Origin: an uncultured Aquimarina sp.
Lineage (GTDB): Bacteria; Bacteroidota; Bacteroidia; Flavobacteriales; Flavobacteriaceae
NCBI GenBank assembly: GCA_947498595.1
Contig: CANMKX010000006.1
Span: 1-64,000 of the forward strand
Direction: 5' to 3'
DNA length: 64,000 nucleotides
Part shown: positions 35,260 to 46,092 of the stretch, in pieces
Layout: each line of letters starts with the position of its first letter
How positions within the stretch are numbered: the first letter of the stretch is position 1
Position numbers and translations under genes: made by a program
The notes under the pieces: generated by a model
Databases searched by the model: none
Told to the model about the DNA's origin: nothing
Seen by the model: only the letters and a program-made list of their open reading frames with translations

Positions 35260-36459
35260 TTGAATTTTCCTTATTACATTGCTAAACGATATTTATTCTC
35301 ATCAGGGAGTAGTAATGCTATTAATATTATTACTGGTATAGCTGCTATGGGTGTTGTAATAGGAGCAATGGCATTATTTATAGTATTGTCGGGTTTTGCA
35401 GGTTTAAAGGATTTTAGTTTACAATTCTCTACATATTTTGATCCAGATATAAAAATCTTTCCTGCATCAGGAAAAACGATTACGTTTACGGATTCTCAAA
35501 AAGAAAAATTAAAAGCTATTGAAGGAATAACATATTTTTCAGAAATAATTGAAGAACGTGTTTTTTTAGAATTTAAAGAGAAACCATTTACTGCTTATAT
35601 AAAAGGAGTAGATCAAAATTATACAAACGTTATAGCTACAGATAGTATCATTGTTTTTGGAGATTGGTTAACAAATAATGAAGCGCAGGTTGTAGTTGGT
35701 AATGGAATTAGTAGAGCACTTAGTCTTGGTGTTAATGATTATCGAGATGTTTTAAAAATATTTGTTCCTAGGCCAGGAAAAGGACAGCCAACAGATCCAA
35801 CTAAAGCATTTAATCATGAAAGTGCTATTAACATAGGTATATATAGTGTTAATGAAGAACAGGATGAAAAATATGTATTTTCAACCTTGTCATTAGCACG
35901 GAAATTATTGAGATTACCAGAAGGGAAAATAACGAATATAGAGATAAACCTTGAAGAGGGTATTGAAGAATCATTCGTTATAGATCAAATACAGAAGATT
36001 TTTGAAAACGATGTGGTTATCAAAAATCGAGTGCAATTAAATGATACTTTATATAAGATGCTAAATACAGAGAATTTAGTGTCTTATTTGGTTGTAACTT
36101 TAATTGCTATTATTGCTTTGTTTAATGTCGCAGGAGCAATAATAATGATGGTAATTGATAAAAAAAAGAATATAAAAACATTATATAATATAGGTGCTAC
36201 TTTACCTGAGATAAAGAAAATATTTTTAATTCAAGGATCTTTAATGACTGTTTTGGGTAGCTTGTTAGGATTATTTCTAGGGTTTATTATAATTATACTT
36301 CAACAACAATTTGGATTGATAATGATAACTTCTGTGTTACCATATCCGACAAAAATTACAGTAACAAGTTTTTTTGTTGTATTTATTACAATTACTGTAA
36401 TAGGAGTTGTCGCCTCATTATTAGCTTCAAGTAGAATTAATCAGAGATTGCTTAAATAG
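35260..36459 (+). CDS. FtsX/LolE-like ABC transporter permease
   Basis: 399 aa in MacB/LolE topology. One N-terminal TM (about 20-45, NIITGIAAMGVVIGAMALFIV) is followed by a periplasmic domain of about 220 residues and three C-terminal TMs (about 275-395). FYIAKRYLF at the start is typical of the lipoprotein-release permease group in Bacteroidetes. TTG start codon, 5 bp after rbfA. The ATPase partner is not adjacent. Confidence 0.88.
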   Translation: MNFPYYIAKRYLFSSGSSNAINIITGIAAMGVVIGAMALFIVLSGFAGLKDFSLQFSTYFDPDIKIFPASGKTITFTDSQKEKLKAIEGITYFSEIIEERVFLEFKEKPFTAYIKGVDQNYTNVIATDSIIVFGDWLTNNEAQVVVGNGISRALSLGVNDYRDVLKIFVPRPGKGQPTDPTKAFNHESAINIGIYSVNEEQDEKYVFSTLSLARKLLRLPEGKITNIEINLEEGIEESFVIDQIQKIFENDVVIKNRVQLNDTLYKMLNTENLVSYLVVTLIAIIALFNVAGAIIMMVIDKKKNIKTLYNIGATLPEIKKIFLIQGSLMTVLGSLLGLFLGFIIIILQQQFGLIMITSVLPYPTKITVTSFFVVFITITVIGVVASLLASSRINQRLLK

Positions 36460-36479
36460 CATAGCGCCACGAAATTATT

Positions 36480-36515
36480 CTAGATGTAATTTATTGTATT
36501 TTAAATTACATCTAG
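36480..36515. terminator. Bidirectional terminator between permease and dus
   Basis: CTAGATGTAATTTA/TAAATTACATCTAG stem between convergent genes; T-rich but without a long T-run. Confidence 0.6.
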
Positions 36516-36528
36516 TAATTGTATTATG

Positions 36529-37521
36529 TTAATTGAATTCGTATCCAGCAAACTTATTTTGAACTTCATCAAATGCAGCAAATACATCTTCAGGAAGATC
36601 ACTAGTTACCATTTTCATGCGATATTCTTTAAAATGTGGAATTCCTTTGAAATAATTTGTGTAATGCCTTCTTGTTTCAAATACACCAAGTTTATCACCT
36701 TTCCAATCAATGGCCATTTGAAGATGACGTCTAGCAGCTTCTACTCGTTCTTCGATTGTAGGAGGCGCTAAATGTTCTCCTGTTTTGAAATAATGTTTTA
36801 CTTCTTTAAAAAACCATGGATATCCTATAGATGCACGTCCTATCATAGCTCCATCAAGACCATAAGAATCACGCATTTCCATAGCTCGTTCAGGAGTATC
36901 TACGTCGCCGTTTCCAAATACAGGAATATGCATTCTAGGATTGTTTTTAACATCAGCAATAGGTTTCCAGTCAGCATTTCCTTTATACATTTGAGCACGT
37001 GTTCTACCGTGAATCGAAATGGCTTTTGCTCCTACATCTTGTAAACGCTCAGCAACTTCTACAATACGAATAGAGTCGTGATCCCAACCAAGTCTGGTTT
37101 TTACGGTAACAGGTAATTTGGTATGTTCAACCATTGCTTTGGTTAAAGAAACCATAAGATCAATATCTTTTAAAATACCAGCACCAGCTCCTTTACTAAC
37201 TACTTTCTTTACAGGACACCCAAAATTGATATCAATAATATCAGGTCCAGAGGCTTCTACGATCTCTACTGATTTTAACATCGAATCTAGATTCGCTCCA
37301 AATATCTGAATTCCTACAGGGCGTTCTTTTTCATAAATGTCTAATTTCATAACACTTTTTGCAGCGTCACGAATTAATCCTTCAGAGGAGATGAACTCTG
37401 TGTATACTACATCTGCACCTTGTTCTTTACAAAGCGTTCTAAAAGGTGGATCACTTACATCCTCCATTGGAGCTAATAATAACGGAAACTCACCTACATC
37501 TATATCACCAATTTTTGCCAA
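36529..37521 (-). CDS. dusB: tRNA-dihydrouridine synthase
   Basis: FMN enzyme reducing uridines in tRNA D loops. APMEDVSDPPFR, DINFGCPVKKVVSKGAGAG (catalytic Cys), KTRLGWD, IHGRTRAQMYKG and GNGDVDTPE are in order. I placed the start at a TTG (37521) giving MAKIGDIDVGEFPLLLAP, the usual flavobacterial beginning; the ORF could extend to 37581. About 330 aa. Confidence 0.92.
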   Translation of the reverse strand: MAKIGDIDVGEFPLLLAPMEDVSDPPFRTLCKEQGADVVYTEFISSEGLIRDAAKSVMKLDIYEKERPVGIQIFGANLDSMLKSVEIVEASGPDIIDINFGCPVKKVVSKGAGAGILKDIDLMVSLTKAMVEHTKLPVTVKTRLGWDHDSIRIVEVAERLQDVGAKAISIHGRTRAQMYKGNADWKPIADVKNNPRMHIPVFGNGDVDTPERAMEMRDSYGLDGAMIGRASIGYPWFFKEVKHYFKTGEHLAPPTIEERVEAARRHLQMAIDWKGDKLGVFETRRHYTNYFKGIPHFKEYRMKMVTSDLPEDVFAAFDEVQNKFAGYEFN

Positions 37522-37656
37522 AATCTTCTGTTTTTTTGCAAAAGTAAGGATTTTAATAAAAAGAATTTTTCTTTCAATCAATTAAGAAAATGATAAAGAA
37601 TAGAATCTTAAAGAATAAAATACTTTGAAAAATAAAGAAACACCTATCAAAACAAT

Positions 37657-37664
37657 TATATTTG
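37657..37664 (+). promoter_or_regulatory. TAnnTTTG element upstream of lepA
   Basis: Perfect TATATTTG ending 19 nt before the lepA ATG. No well-spaced TTG upstream. Confidence 0.4.
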
Positions 37665-37683
37665 CAGCGATAGAATATGATTT

Positions 37684-39480
37684 ATGAAGCACATTAGAAA
37701 CTTTTGTATAATAGCACATATCGATCACGGTAAGAGTACCTTGGCTGATAGACTATTAGATTATACAGGATCTGTGACTGCCAGAGAGGCGCAAGCGCAA
37801 CTTTTGGATAGTATGGATTTAGAGCGTGAACGTGGTATTACCATAAAGAGTCACGCTATTCAAATGGAATATACCTATAAAGGAGAAGAGTATATATTAA
37901 ATTTAATTGATACTCCAGGGCACGTAGATTTTTCTTACGAGGTGTCTCGATCTATTGCTGCTTGCGAAGGAGCTTTGTTAGTTGTAGATGCAGCTCAAAG
38001 TATACAAGCACAGACTATTTCTAATCTGTATTTAGCATTAGAGAATGATTTAGAAATTATACCTGTTCTTAATAAGGTAGATTTGCCTAGTGCAAATCCA
38101 GAAGAAGTTACAGATGATATTGTTGATTTATTAGGATGTGATGCAGAAGAAGTAATACCAGCTAGTGCGAAAACTGGAATTGGTATTGAAGAGATATTGA
38201 CAGCAGTAATAGAAAGAGTTCCTGCTCCAAATGGAAATCCAGAGGAACCTTTACAAGCTTTAATTTTTGATTCTGTATACAATCCTTTTAGAGGTGTTGA
38301 GACATATTTTAAAGTTGTAAATGGAGAAATAAGAAAAGGGCAGCAAATTAAATTTGTAGCTACAAATAAAAGTTATTTTGCTGATGAAATAGGAACTTTG
38401 AAATTAAATCAAGCTCCTAAAAAAGTTATTAAAACTGGTGACGTAGGATATCTTATTACAGGTATTAAGGATGCTAGAGAGGTGAAAGTAGGAGATACTA
38501 TTACTGATACAAAAAATCCTACACAGAATGCCATTGAAGGTTTTGAAGACGTGAAGCCTATGGTTTTTGCAGGGATTTATCCTGTGGATACAGAGGATTA
38601 TGAAGAATTACGTTCTTCTATGGAAAAATTGCAATTAAATGATGCGTCATTAGTATTTGCTCCAGAAAGTTCTGCAGCTTTAGGATTTGGTTTTCGTTGT
38701 GGATTCTTAGGAATGCTGCACATGGAGATTATTCAAGAGCGATTGGAACGTGAGTTTAATATGACAGTAATAACAACTGTACCTAACGTATCATATCATG
38801 CATTTACACATAAAAATCCAGATGAAGTAATTGTAGTAAATAATCCAACAGATTTACCAGATCCTTCTACAATGAATAGAGTAGAGGAGCCGTATATTAA
38901 AGCTTCAATTATTACAAAAGCTGATTTTGTTGGGCCTGTGATGTCTTTGTGTATCGAGAAAAGAGGTGAAATAACAAATCAGACATATTTAACACCGGAA
39001 CGTGTTGAGTTGTCTTTTGATATGCCTTTGGCAGAAATTGTTTTTGATTTTTATGATAGATTAAAAACAGTATCTAAAGGATATGCTTCATTTGATTATG
39101 CACCAATAGGCCTACGTGCATCAAAATTAGTAAAGGTTGATGTTTTATTGAATGGAAATACAGTAGATGCACTTTCTGCATTATTACATAAAGATAATGC
39201 TTATGATATAGGGAAAAAAATGTGTGAGAAATTGAAAGAATTGATTCCTCGCCAACAATTTGATATTCCTATTCAAGCAGCAATAGGAGCTAAGATTATA
39301 GCTCGTGAGACTGTAAAAGCTTTACGTAAAGATGTAACAGCAAAATGTTATGGAGGAGATATTTCGCGTAAACGTAAGCTTTTGGAGAAACAAAAGAAAG
39401 GAAAGAAACGTATGCGACAAGTTGGAAATGTAGAAATTCCACAAGAAGCATTTATGGCAGTTCTAAAATTGAATGATTAA
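37684..39480 (+). CDS. lepA: Elongation factor 4 (LepA)
   Basis: Ribosome-associated translational GTPase. [15 protein letters not shown] (G1, about 11-25), [16 protein letters not shown] (G3), NKVDLP (G4) and SAKTGIG (G5) are present. The LepA-specific C-terminal domain ends [23 protein letters not shown]. 598 aa, normal. Strong terminator follows. Confidence 0.97.
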   Translation: MKHIRNFCIIAHIDHGKSTLADRLLDYTGSVTAREAQAQLLDSMDLERERGITIKSHAIQMEYTYKGEEYILNLIDTPGHVDFSYEVSRSIAACEGALLVVDAAQSIQAQTISNLYLALENDLEIIPVLNKVDLPSANPEEVTDDIVDLLGCDAEEVIPASAKTGIGIEEILTAVIERVPAPNGNPEEPLQALIFDSVYNPFRGVETYFKVVNGEIRKGQQIKFVATNKSYFADEIGTLKLNQAPKKVIKTGDVGYLITGIKDAREVKVGDTITDTKNPTQNAIEGFEDVKPMVFAGIYPVDTEDYEELRSSMEKLQLNDASLVFAPESSAALGFGFRCGFLGMLHMEIIQERLEREFNMTVITTVPNVSYHAFTHKNPDEVIVVNNPTDLPDPSTMNRVEEPYIKASIITKADFVGPVMSLCIEKRGEITNQTYLTPERVELSFDMPLAEIVFDFYDRLKTVSKGYASFDYAPIGLRASKLVKVDVLLNGNTVDALSALLHKDNAYDIGKKMCEKLKELIPRQQFDIPIQAAIGAKIIARETVKALRKDVTAKCYGGDISRKRKLLEKQKKGKKRMRQVGNVEIPQEAFMAVLKLND

Positions 39481-39490
39481 AAAAATAGAA

Positions 39491-39518
39491 AAACCCGAAA
39501 CGATCGTTTCGGGTTTTT
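39491..39518. terminator. Bidirectional terminator between lepA and HAD gene
   Basis: Perfect AACCCGAAACG/CGTTTCGGGTT palindrome with A- and T-runs on both sides. Confidence 0.92.
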
Positions 39519-39520
39519 TA

Positions 39521-40339
39521 TTAATAAATAACTTTTTGCTGTTGAGAGATTAATTGCTTTAATATATATTCTACTCCTTCTTCGTTATTGCTTTTTGTAC
39601 GGTAATTAGCTGCATTAATAATGGTAGGATGAGCATTATCCATGGCAAAACTATATTTAGCTTGCTGGATCATCTCTAAATCGTTATTGTAATCTCCAAA
39701 GACTAGTGTTTCTTCTGGAGTTATATTTAAATTTGATTGCAATTGTTGTATCGCATGACCTTTATTAGCTAGTTTATGCGATAAATCTAACCAGTTTTTA
39801 CCAGATATTTTTATTTTGAGATCATTTTCTAAATGCTTTACATATGGATAAATGAATTTTTCTGCATCATATTGATTGTATACAGCGATTTTTAAATACG
39901 TATCGTTTATTGCATTAGATAAATCATCAATGATTTCATATTGATTATAAAACTCAGAAAACATATTGATGAAATCTGCTCCATAATCAGTGATATAGGA
40001 CTTTTTTCGGCCGCAGAGTATGATTTGCGATCCATTTATTTTTTTTAATATATCAAGAATGGTAAGATATGTAGCTCTATTAATATCTATAATTTGAGGT
40101 TCTTTGTCCTTTTCGATAGTTATAGCACCGTTTTCGGCAATAACAATTATATCATCTTTAATAGGAGTCAACTTATCTATAATGCTATAATATTGCCTTC
40201 CACTAGCAGCAACAAATGTTATTCCTAGTTTTTTTATTTCATTAAATATATCAAAAAAATGACTGCTTACTTCACCTTTAGAGTTAAGTAGAGTTCCGTC
40301 CATATCAGTGGCTATTAATTTAATTTTAGATAGATCCAT
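39521..40339 (-). CDS. Cof-type HAD family hydrolase
   Basis: 272-aa phosphatase. DMDGTLLN (nucleophile Asp, about 12-19), SGRQYYS (motif II), a lysine region and FGDYNNDLEMIQQA (motif IV) follow; the Cof-type cap domain is in between. Probably dephosphorylates sugar or nucleotide phosphates; substrate not predictable. Confidence 0.9.
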   Translation of the reverse strand: MDLSKIKLIATDMDGTLLNSKGEVSSHFFDIFNEIKKLGITFVAASGRQYYSIIDKLTPIKDDIIVIAENGAITIEKDKEPQIIDINRATYLTILDILKKINGSQIILCGRKKSYITDYGADFINMFSEFYNQYEIIDDLSNAINDTYLKIAVYNQYDAEKFIYPYVKHLENDLKIKISGKNWLDLSHKLANKGHAIQQLQSNLNITPEETLVFGDYNNDLEMIQQAKYSFAMDNAHPTIINAANYRTKSNNEEGVEYILKQLISQQQKVIY

Positions 40340-40497
40340 TTAATTGTATAATTTAGAAGAATGTGTATCTCATTATTCAAAAACTAATATAGTGTAATTA
40401 TGAAATGAGATATCATGAAAATGATAAGAAGGGGAATTTTAATTATTGTAATTCTAAGAAATAACTTTTTACATATATTATTTAAACTTAGAATGTA

Positions 40498-40530
40498 TAA
40501 AAAAACCGATTTCTTTTTTGAAATCGGCTT
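40498..40530 (-). terminator. Terminator of the membrane protein gene
   Basis: CCGATTTC/GAAATCGG stem with a 6-nt loop, followed by T on the minus strand. Confidence 0.8.
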
Positions 40531-40538
40531 AATGTTTT

Positions 40539-40979
40539 TTAAAACCAGTTACTCCATGGAATTCGAGTAAGCATTATAATAAGTCCTATTGAATAGAAAA
40601 TAGCTAATGTCTTGAATTTAGGAGAAGAGGTTAATTTCTTTTTATGTTTAGAGTATCCCATAGTGATAAATACAATAGTTAATATCATTGCGAATGGATG
40701 TTCAACACTGTATAATCTCATTGTTGGATCATTCATGATGTCCTTAACAGCAACGCCATCTGTAAACCAGGCAACTAATGGGGATGTGAAAAATATAAGG
40801 ATACCTATTAATAATTGTATATGAGTTACGATCAATGTGAAAAGTGATATTCTAAAATCTTTTGGTTGGTATTCTTTTTTGCCAATAAGACCTATAATAG
40901 CATTAATAGTTGCTATAGACATAATAATAAGTACTAAATAAGCCCAATAAGAATGAACATTTTGTATAGTAGTGTACAT
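40539..40979 (-). CDS. Conserved flavobacterial four-TM membrane protein
   Basis: 146 aa with four hydrophobic helices (about 10-32, 46-68, 92-110, 122-140). Conserved-looking His in HSYWAYLV, VTHIQLLIG and VEHPFAMIL fall at helix ends, reminiscent of b-type haem ligation, but that is only a guess. No family recognised. Confidence 0.65.
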   Translation of the reverse strand: MYTTIQNVHSYWAYLVLIIMSIATINAIIGLIGKKEYQPKDFRISLFTLIVTHIQLLIGILIFFTSPLVAWFTDGVAVKDIMNDPTMRLYSVEHPFAMILTIVFITMGYSKHKKKLTSSPKFKTLAIFYSIGLIIMLTRIPWSNWF

Positions 40980-41028
40980 AAATGGAGTTTTTAATTAAGA
41001 GAGTCAAAGGTACTAATAAAGCATAAAA

Positions 41029-41056
41029 AAACCTCGCTAAATAATAGCGAGGTTTT
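41029..41056 (-). terminator. Terminator of the TonB receptor gene
   Basis: AACCTCGCTA/TAGCGAGGTT stem with a 5-nt loop, then seven T on the minus strand. Confidence 0.9.
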
Positions 41057-41091
41057 AATGTATATAGTATTGTGGTTATAAGAATATAGAC

Positions 41092-44000
41092 TTAGTTAAA
41101 AGTATATCTTAAACCTACTTGCATTCTCCATCTAGACTGTACGTTACTGATAGAATTGATAGAATTAGGAGCGTTAGTGTTATAAGAAAATGTTGGAGTT
41201 GTACCATCAGCAGCAAAACCTTCAAAATCAATTAATCTAACATCATTTGTGAAATAAGTAACTCCCCAATCTTTATTGATTAAGTTCGTAAAGTTAAAAA
41301 TATCAGCAGTAAGCTCTATTTTATGCTTTTTGTATGAAAATTCTTGAGCAAATTTTAAATCAACTATGTGATCCCATCTTCCTCTATCTCCATTACGTTC
41401 TGCAAATTGACCTCTTCTACTACGTAAATAACTATCACCTTCAATGTAGCTGTTTAAAGCATTCCATTGTTCTGCAGCAGTTAAATTAGAAGTATCTACT
41501 AAGTTAATTTCACTTTGATTAGCAGGAACATATATTAAAGCAGAACTTTCTCCAGTATCTTGAACTAAACCACCTCTATCATTATATACATAACTGAAAG
41601 GGTCTCCTTGTGTACCTTCGTAAAAAACACCAATTCTAGTTTTTGTGAAATCAGACCATTTAAGTTCAACTGTAGCATTAGATATTACTCTATGTCCAGC
41701 AGCAAAATCTGATCTAGATAAGTCAGGTCTATTTGACCCATTAACAGTTTGTAAACGTTCCCATTGAGAACTATTTTGAGAAGCCGTACCATCAAAAATA
41801 ACATCTGAATCTCCGTAAGAATAAGTCGCTTGAGCTGTTACATCAATAAAAGAACTATAGAAATTTTTACTTAATGTAGTAGCAATATTGTATGAACTAC
41901 CTTCTCCTGTGTTAGATGCTAAAAAGATACCTTGGTAAGTGTTATCAATTCTTCCAAAACCATAATTTGGTCTTGAACCAGCACCAGTAGTATTAAAGTC
42001 AGGAGCATCTAAATTTAAGTTTTCATATGAAACTGCTGTAATATTATCATTATAAATGAAATCAGCCGATAAAGTGAAACCTGCAGGTAATTTTTGGTCA
42101 AAAGCGATGTTGTATTTCATTACTTGTGGAAGCTTGAAATCAGGAGCAAATAAATCTATTTGTCCACCAATAGCACCAGAACCCTGAGCTGGATCAGCAA
42201 ATTGAGTATTAACATCTGGATTAAAAGCAGGTACACTAGAACCAAATTCCTGTACAAACCCAGTAGTAAGTCCGTTGTTATTATAAGTTGCTCCAGGCCA
42301 TACTAAAGGAATTCTAGATGTGAAAATACCTAAACCACCTCGTATTTGAGTGTTTTTATTTCCATTTACATCCCAGTTGAATCCAACTCTTGGAGAAACG
42401 TGAACATTAGAATTAATAGCTTTACCTACTCTTGCGCCTTGTAAATCTTTACCAGCTGTTTCTAATAAAGCAACAGTTCTAGTATTAAAGTCATCATTTT
42501 CTAGACCATCTTCCCAATAAGGGATATCAAAACGTAATCCAGCAGTAAACTTAAAGTTATCAGTTAAATTTACTTCATCTTGTGCATAAAAACCTAATTG
42601 GAAAATATTAAATTCAGCAGAACCTTCAGAAGTATCTCCAGATCCACCTAGTAAAGAGTAACCTCTTCTATATCTGTTTGCAGCATTACCGTTTAGGAAA
42701 TCTGATAAGTTGTCATATCTGTAATTACCAAAGTTTTCTCTGAAAAACACATTGTCAGCAGAAGAGAATTCATTATGAGTACCCAATGTAATAGTGTGTC
42801 TACCTGAATAAATCTCTACATTATCAGTAACTGTGAAAGTTGATTGATCTAGAGCGTTTGCTGTAGAAAAACGCTCAGAACCAAATTGAATACGACTTCC
42901 GTTATCATTAATTTCAACAAAAGGGAAAGGGTTTCCTATAGGATTTCTATCATCATTTACAGTAGTATATCCAATAACTAAGTTATTCGAAACAGTATTA
43001 CTAAAACTAGAACTTAATTCTAGAGCGGTAGAATTAGTAATTGACTCAAAATCTACACCTGAGTTAGAGAAACTTAATGTTCCATTAGAAGAACCTCTAG
43101 CTTGTATTTGTTCAGCTTTTACATAACTATGTTTTAAGGAAAGCTTATGGTTATCATTAATATTCCAGTCAATTTTAGCAATTAATTTATCACTAATTAA
43201 GCTTTCATTATGATTCGTAACACTTCCAGCATCATATCCGTAATTTGTAATCAAGAAGTTACTTAATTGATCAATGTCAGCTTGAGTTGCAGTACCATTA
43301 TATCTTGAAAATTCAAATGGTTGAGGAGTTTCATTATCTTGTCTTTCGTAATTTACGAAATAGAATAATTTATCTTTAATAATTGGTCCACCAACACGTA
43401 CACCAAAAGTTTGATTTGTGAAAGGAGCTAATTTTTCTCTTTCATCAACATCAAAAACACCTGGAGTTTTTCCTGCTAAATCTTCACTTCTATATAGGTA
43501 ATAAGCAGAACCACTTACTTCATTTGTACCAGATTTTGTAATAGCACTAATTGAACCTCCAGAGAACCCTGATTGTTTTACATCAAATGGAGCAACATTA
43601 ATTTGAAATGTCTCAATAGCATCTAATGAAATAGGACTAACTCCAGTTTGTCCACCATTAGTACCATTTCCAGCTAATCCAAATACATCATTGTTAACAG
43701 CTCCATCAATATAAATAGCATTATAACGGTTATTTTGACCAGCTATAGATACTACATCACCATTAACTTGTGCCTGAGGTGTCAATCTTGCAAAATCAGC
43801 TATATTTCTAGATAAAGTAGGTAATGTGTTAACTTTTTTCTGACTTATAGAGGTTGAAGCACCTGTTTTATTAGAATTAAAAAGACCGTCATTTTCAACT
43901 GTAATAACAACTTCATCAAGTGCATTAGCAGATTCAGCTAATTGAGTACTTATTCTAGTTGACTGACCTAATTGTAAGAAAATATCTCCTTCAGAGAAAT

Positions 44001-44265
44001 CTTTAAAACCTACATAAGTAATTGTGATCGTATATGGACCACCACTTCTTAAATTTGAAAGTCTGTAAAATCCATCAAAATCAGTTACAGCACCATACTT
44101 CGTTCCAGAAGGAGTGTGTATGGCCACCACATTTGCCCCAGGAAGAGGCTCCCCTGCATTATCGGTAATTTTACCGTTAATGGATGAGCTTGTAACCCCT
44201 TGTGCATACCCCATAGAAATGGTTGCAAGAAGCATTACAATAAATAAAAATGTAATCTTTTTCAT
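41092..44265 (-). CDS. Oar-like TonB-dependent outer-membrane receptor
   Basis: 1057 aa. Signal peptide (about 1-21, ending YAQ). A carboxypeptidase-regulatory-like beta-sandwich (INGKITDNAGEPLPGANV to about 110) leads to a plug domain (about 120-240, with IYIDGAVNNDVFGL) and a large beta-barrel ending in an aromatic C-terminus (GLRYTFN). The layout matches Oar-like/SusC-related transporters of Bacteroidetes. No SusD partner is adjacent, so the substrate (protein, peptide or siderophore) is unknown. Single-gene unit with strong terminator. Confidence 0.9.
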   Translation of the reverse strand: MKKITFLFIVMLLATISMGYAQGVTSSSINGKITDNAGEPLPGANVVAIHTPSGTKYGAVTDFDGFYRLSNLRSGGPYTITITYVGFKDFSEGDIFLQLGQSTRISTQLAESANALDEVVITVENDGLFNSNKTGASTSISQKKVNTLPTLSRNIADFARLTPQAQVNGDVVSIAGQNNRYNAIYIDGAVNNDVFGLAGNGTNGGQTGVSPISLDAIETFQINVAPFDVKQSGFSGGSISAITKSGTNEVSGSAYYLYRSEDLAGKTPGVFDVDEREKLAPFTNQTFGVRVGGPIIKDKLFYFVNYERQDNETPQPFEFSRYNGTATQADIDQLSNFLITNYGYDAGSVTNHNESLISDKLIAKIDWNINDNHKLSLKHSYVKAEQIQARGSSNGTLSFSNSGVDFESITNSTALELSSSFSNTVSNNLVIGYTTVNDDRNPIGNPFPFVEINDNGSRIQFGSERFSTANALDQSTFTVTDNVEIYSGRHTITLGTHNEFSSADNVFFRENFGNYRYDNLSDFLNGNAANRYRRGYSLLGGSGDTSEGSAEFNIFQLGFYAQDEVNLTDNFKFTAGLRFDIPYWEDGLENDDFNTRTVALLETAGKDLQGARVGKAINSNVHVSPRVGFNWDVNGNKNTQIRGGLGIFTSRIPLVWPGATYNNNGLTTGFVQEFGSSVPAFNPDVNTQFADPAQGSGAIGGQIDLFAPDFKLPQVMKYNIAFDQKLPAGFTLSADFIYNDNITAVSYENLNLDAPDFNTTGAGSRPNYGFGRIDNTYQGIFLASNTGEGSSYNIATTLSKNFYSSFIDVTAQATYSYGDSDVIFDGTASQNSSQWERLQTVNGSNRPDLSRSDFAAGHRVISNATVELKWSDFTKTRIGVFYEGTQGDPFSYVYNDRGGLVQDTGESSALIYVPANQSEINLVDTSNLTAAEQWNALNSYIEGDSYLRSRRGQFAERNGDRGRWDHIVDLKFAQEFSYKKHKIELTADIFNFTNLINKDWGVTYFTNDVRLIDFEGFAADGTTPTFSYNTNAPNSINSISNVQSRWRMQVGLRYTFN

Positions 44266-44445
44266 TTTTAGAATGAATTAAGTTAATTGTTTGGTGCAAA
44301 AGAAATAATCTTTAAGGAATCTAACTTTACCTTAATGTTAAGAATTACGCATATTTGCGCTATACCCAAGGAATTTGAGTATTGTTGTTTTCTGTTGTAT
44401 TTCAGTTAATTAGATTCATTTATCCGATTTTTTTCCTTTTGATCG

Positions 44446-46083
44446 TTAACAAATATAACGATTTAGTAGGTTTTTTGTAGAAAAATCATGCTCAGATATT
44501 TCGGATTTTTCAATTTCGGATAAAATTTCTGATGCTAATTGTTTTCCGAGTTCTACTCCCCATTGATCATAACTGAAAATATTCCAAACAATTCCTTGTA
44601 CAAAGATGCGTTGCTCATACATAGCTATTAATGCTCCTAAGCTTTTTGGCGTTAATTTGTTAATTAATACCGTTGTAGTAGGTTTGTTTCCTTCAAAGAC
44701 TTTGAAAGGTAGAAGTTGTTGCAACTTATTTTGTGGAATATTTGAATTATTTAATTCTTGAAGAACTTGCGCTTTGTTTTTACCATTCATTAATGCTTCT
44801 GTTTGAGCAAAAAAGTTGGCCATCAATTTATGGTGGTGATTATTGTCATTGAATAGAGAGTGTTTAAAACCAATAAATTCTGACGGAATTAATTTTGTTC
44901 CTTGATGGATGAGTTGGAAAAAAGCATGTTGAGAGTTTGTTCCAGGTTCTCCCCAAATTATAGTGCCAGTTTGATAATCTATAGTTTCTCCATTACGATC
45001 GATACTTTTTCCATTACTTTCCATGATTCCTTGCTGTAAATAAGCAGGTAATCTATGTAGGTATTGAGAGTAAGGTATAATAGCCTCACTTTCTACATTA
45101 AAAAAGTTATTATACCAAATAGATAGCATTCCTAAAATTACGGGGATATTTTCTTCAAATGGTGTAGCTTTAAAATGCTCATCCATTTCATGAGCTCCTT
45201 CTAAAAGCAATTCAAAATTCTTATAACCTATAGATAAACTAATGGATAAACCTACAGCACTCCATAAAGAGAAACGACCGCCTACCCAATCCCATAAAGG
45301 AAATATATTGTCTTTTGAAATACCGAAACTTGTAACATTTGGGATATTACTAGAAACAGCAACAAAGTGTTTTTCTACAGCATCAATAGGTGCTTGCTTT
45401 GTAAACCAAGTTCTAGCAGTATTTGCATTCGATAATGTTTCTTGAGTTGAAAATGTTTTTGATACAATTACAAATAGTGTTGTCTCTGGATCTAATTTTT
45501 TTAAATTTTGATGTACATGATCTCCATCTACATTTGAAATGAAATGTAGATTTAGATGATTTTTATAAAATTCTAAAGATTCTGTAATCATAGCTGGTCC
45601 AAGGTCAGAACCACCAATACCTATATTTACTATATCCGTAAACTTTTTTCCTGTATGACCTTTTAAATCACCGTTAATTATTTGATTTGTAAATTTTTCT
45701 ATTTTTTCTTTTACTTTAGATATTTCTTGAATAATATCTTTATTATCTAAGTTTAGAGTACTGCTTTTAGGGGCACGTAGAGCAGTATGAAGTACAGCTC
45801 GATTTTCTGTTTGATTAATTGGGTCTCCTTGAAAATAACTATTAATAGCTTCATCCAATTTAACTTCTTTGGCTAAATCAATTAATAATTTTTTTGTAGT
45901 TTGATCAATTCTATTTTTTGAATAATCAACATGAAAATCATTCCAATTAATAGATAAATTTTCTACTCGATTAGCATCGGTAGAAAATAAATCTTTTAAG
46001 TGTGTATCTTTTATATTATTATAATGATTTTCTAAAGCTTTCCAAGCTTTTGTGGTGGTAGGGTTAATTGTTGGTAATGACAT
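44446..46083 (-). CDS. pgi: Glucose-6-phosphate isomerase
   Basis: Interconverts glucose-6-P and fructose-6-[12 protein letters not shown] (about 157-167), [13 protein letters not shown] (about 213), the MESNGKS Glu and [15 protein letters not shown]is motifs are present. 545 aa. It follows the M23 peptidase gene by 9 bp and is probably in the DUF3108-tdo-M23 run. Confidence 0.96.
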   Translation of the reverse strand: MSLPTINPTTTKAWKALENHYNNIKDTHLKDLFSTDANRVENLSINWNDFHVDYSKNRIDQTTKKLLIDLAKEVKLDEAINSYFQGDPINQTENRAVLHTALRAPKSSTLNLDNKDIIQEISKVKEKIEKFTNQIINGDLKGHTGKKFTDIVNIGIGGSDLGPAMITESLEFYKNHLNLHFISNVDGDHVHQNLKKLDPETTLFVIVSKTFSTQETLSNANTARTWFTKQAPIDAVEKHFVAVSSNIPNVTSFGISKDNIFPLWDWVGGRFSLWSAVGLSISLSIGYKNFELLLEGAHEMDEHFKATPFEENIPVILGMLSIWYNNFFNVESEAIIPYSQYLHRLPAYLQQGIMESNGKSIDRNGETIDYQTGTIIWGEPGTNSQHAFFQLIHQGTKLIPSEFIGFKHSLFNDNNHHHKLMANFFAQTEALMNGKNKAQVLQELNNSNIPQNKLQQLLPFKVFEGNKPTTTVLINKLTPKSLGALIAMYEQRIFVQGIVWNIFSYDQWGVELGKQLASEILSEIEKSEISEHDFSTKNLLNRYIC

Positions 46084-46092
46084 TTATTATTG

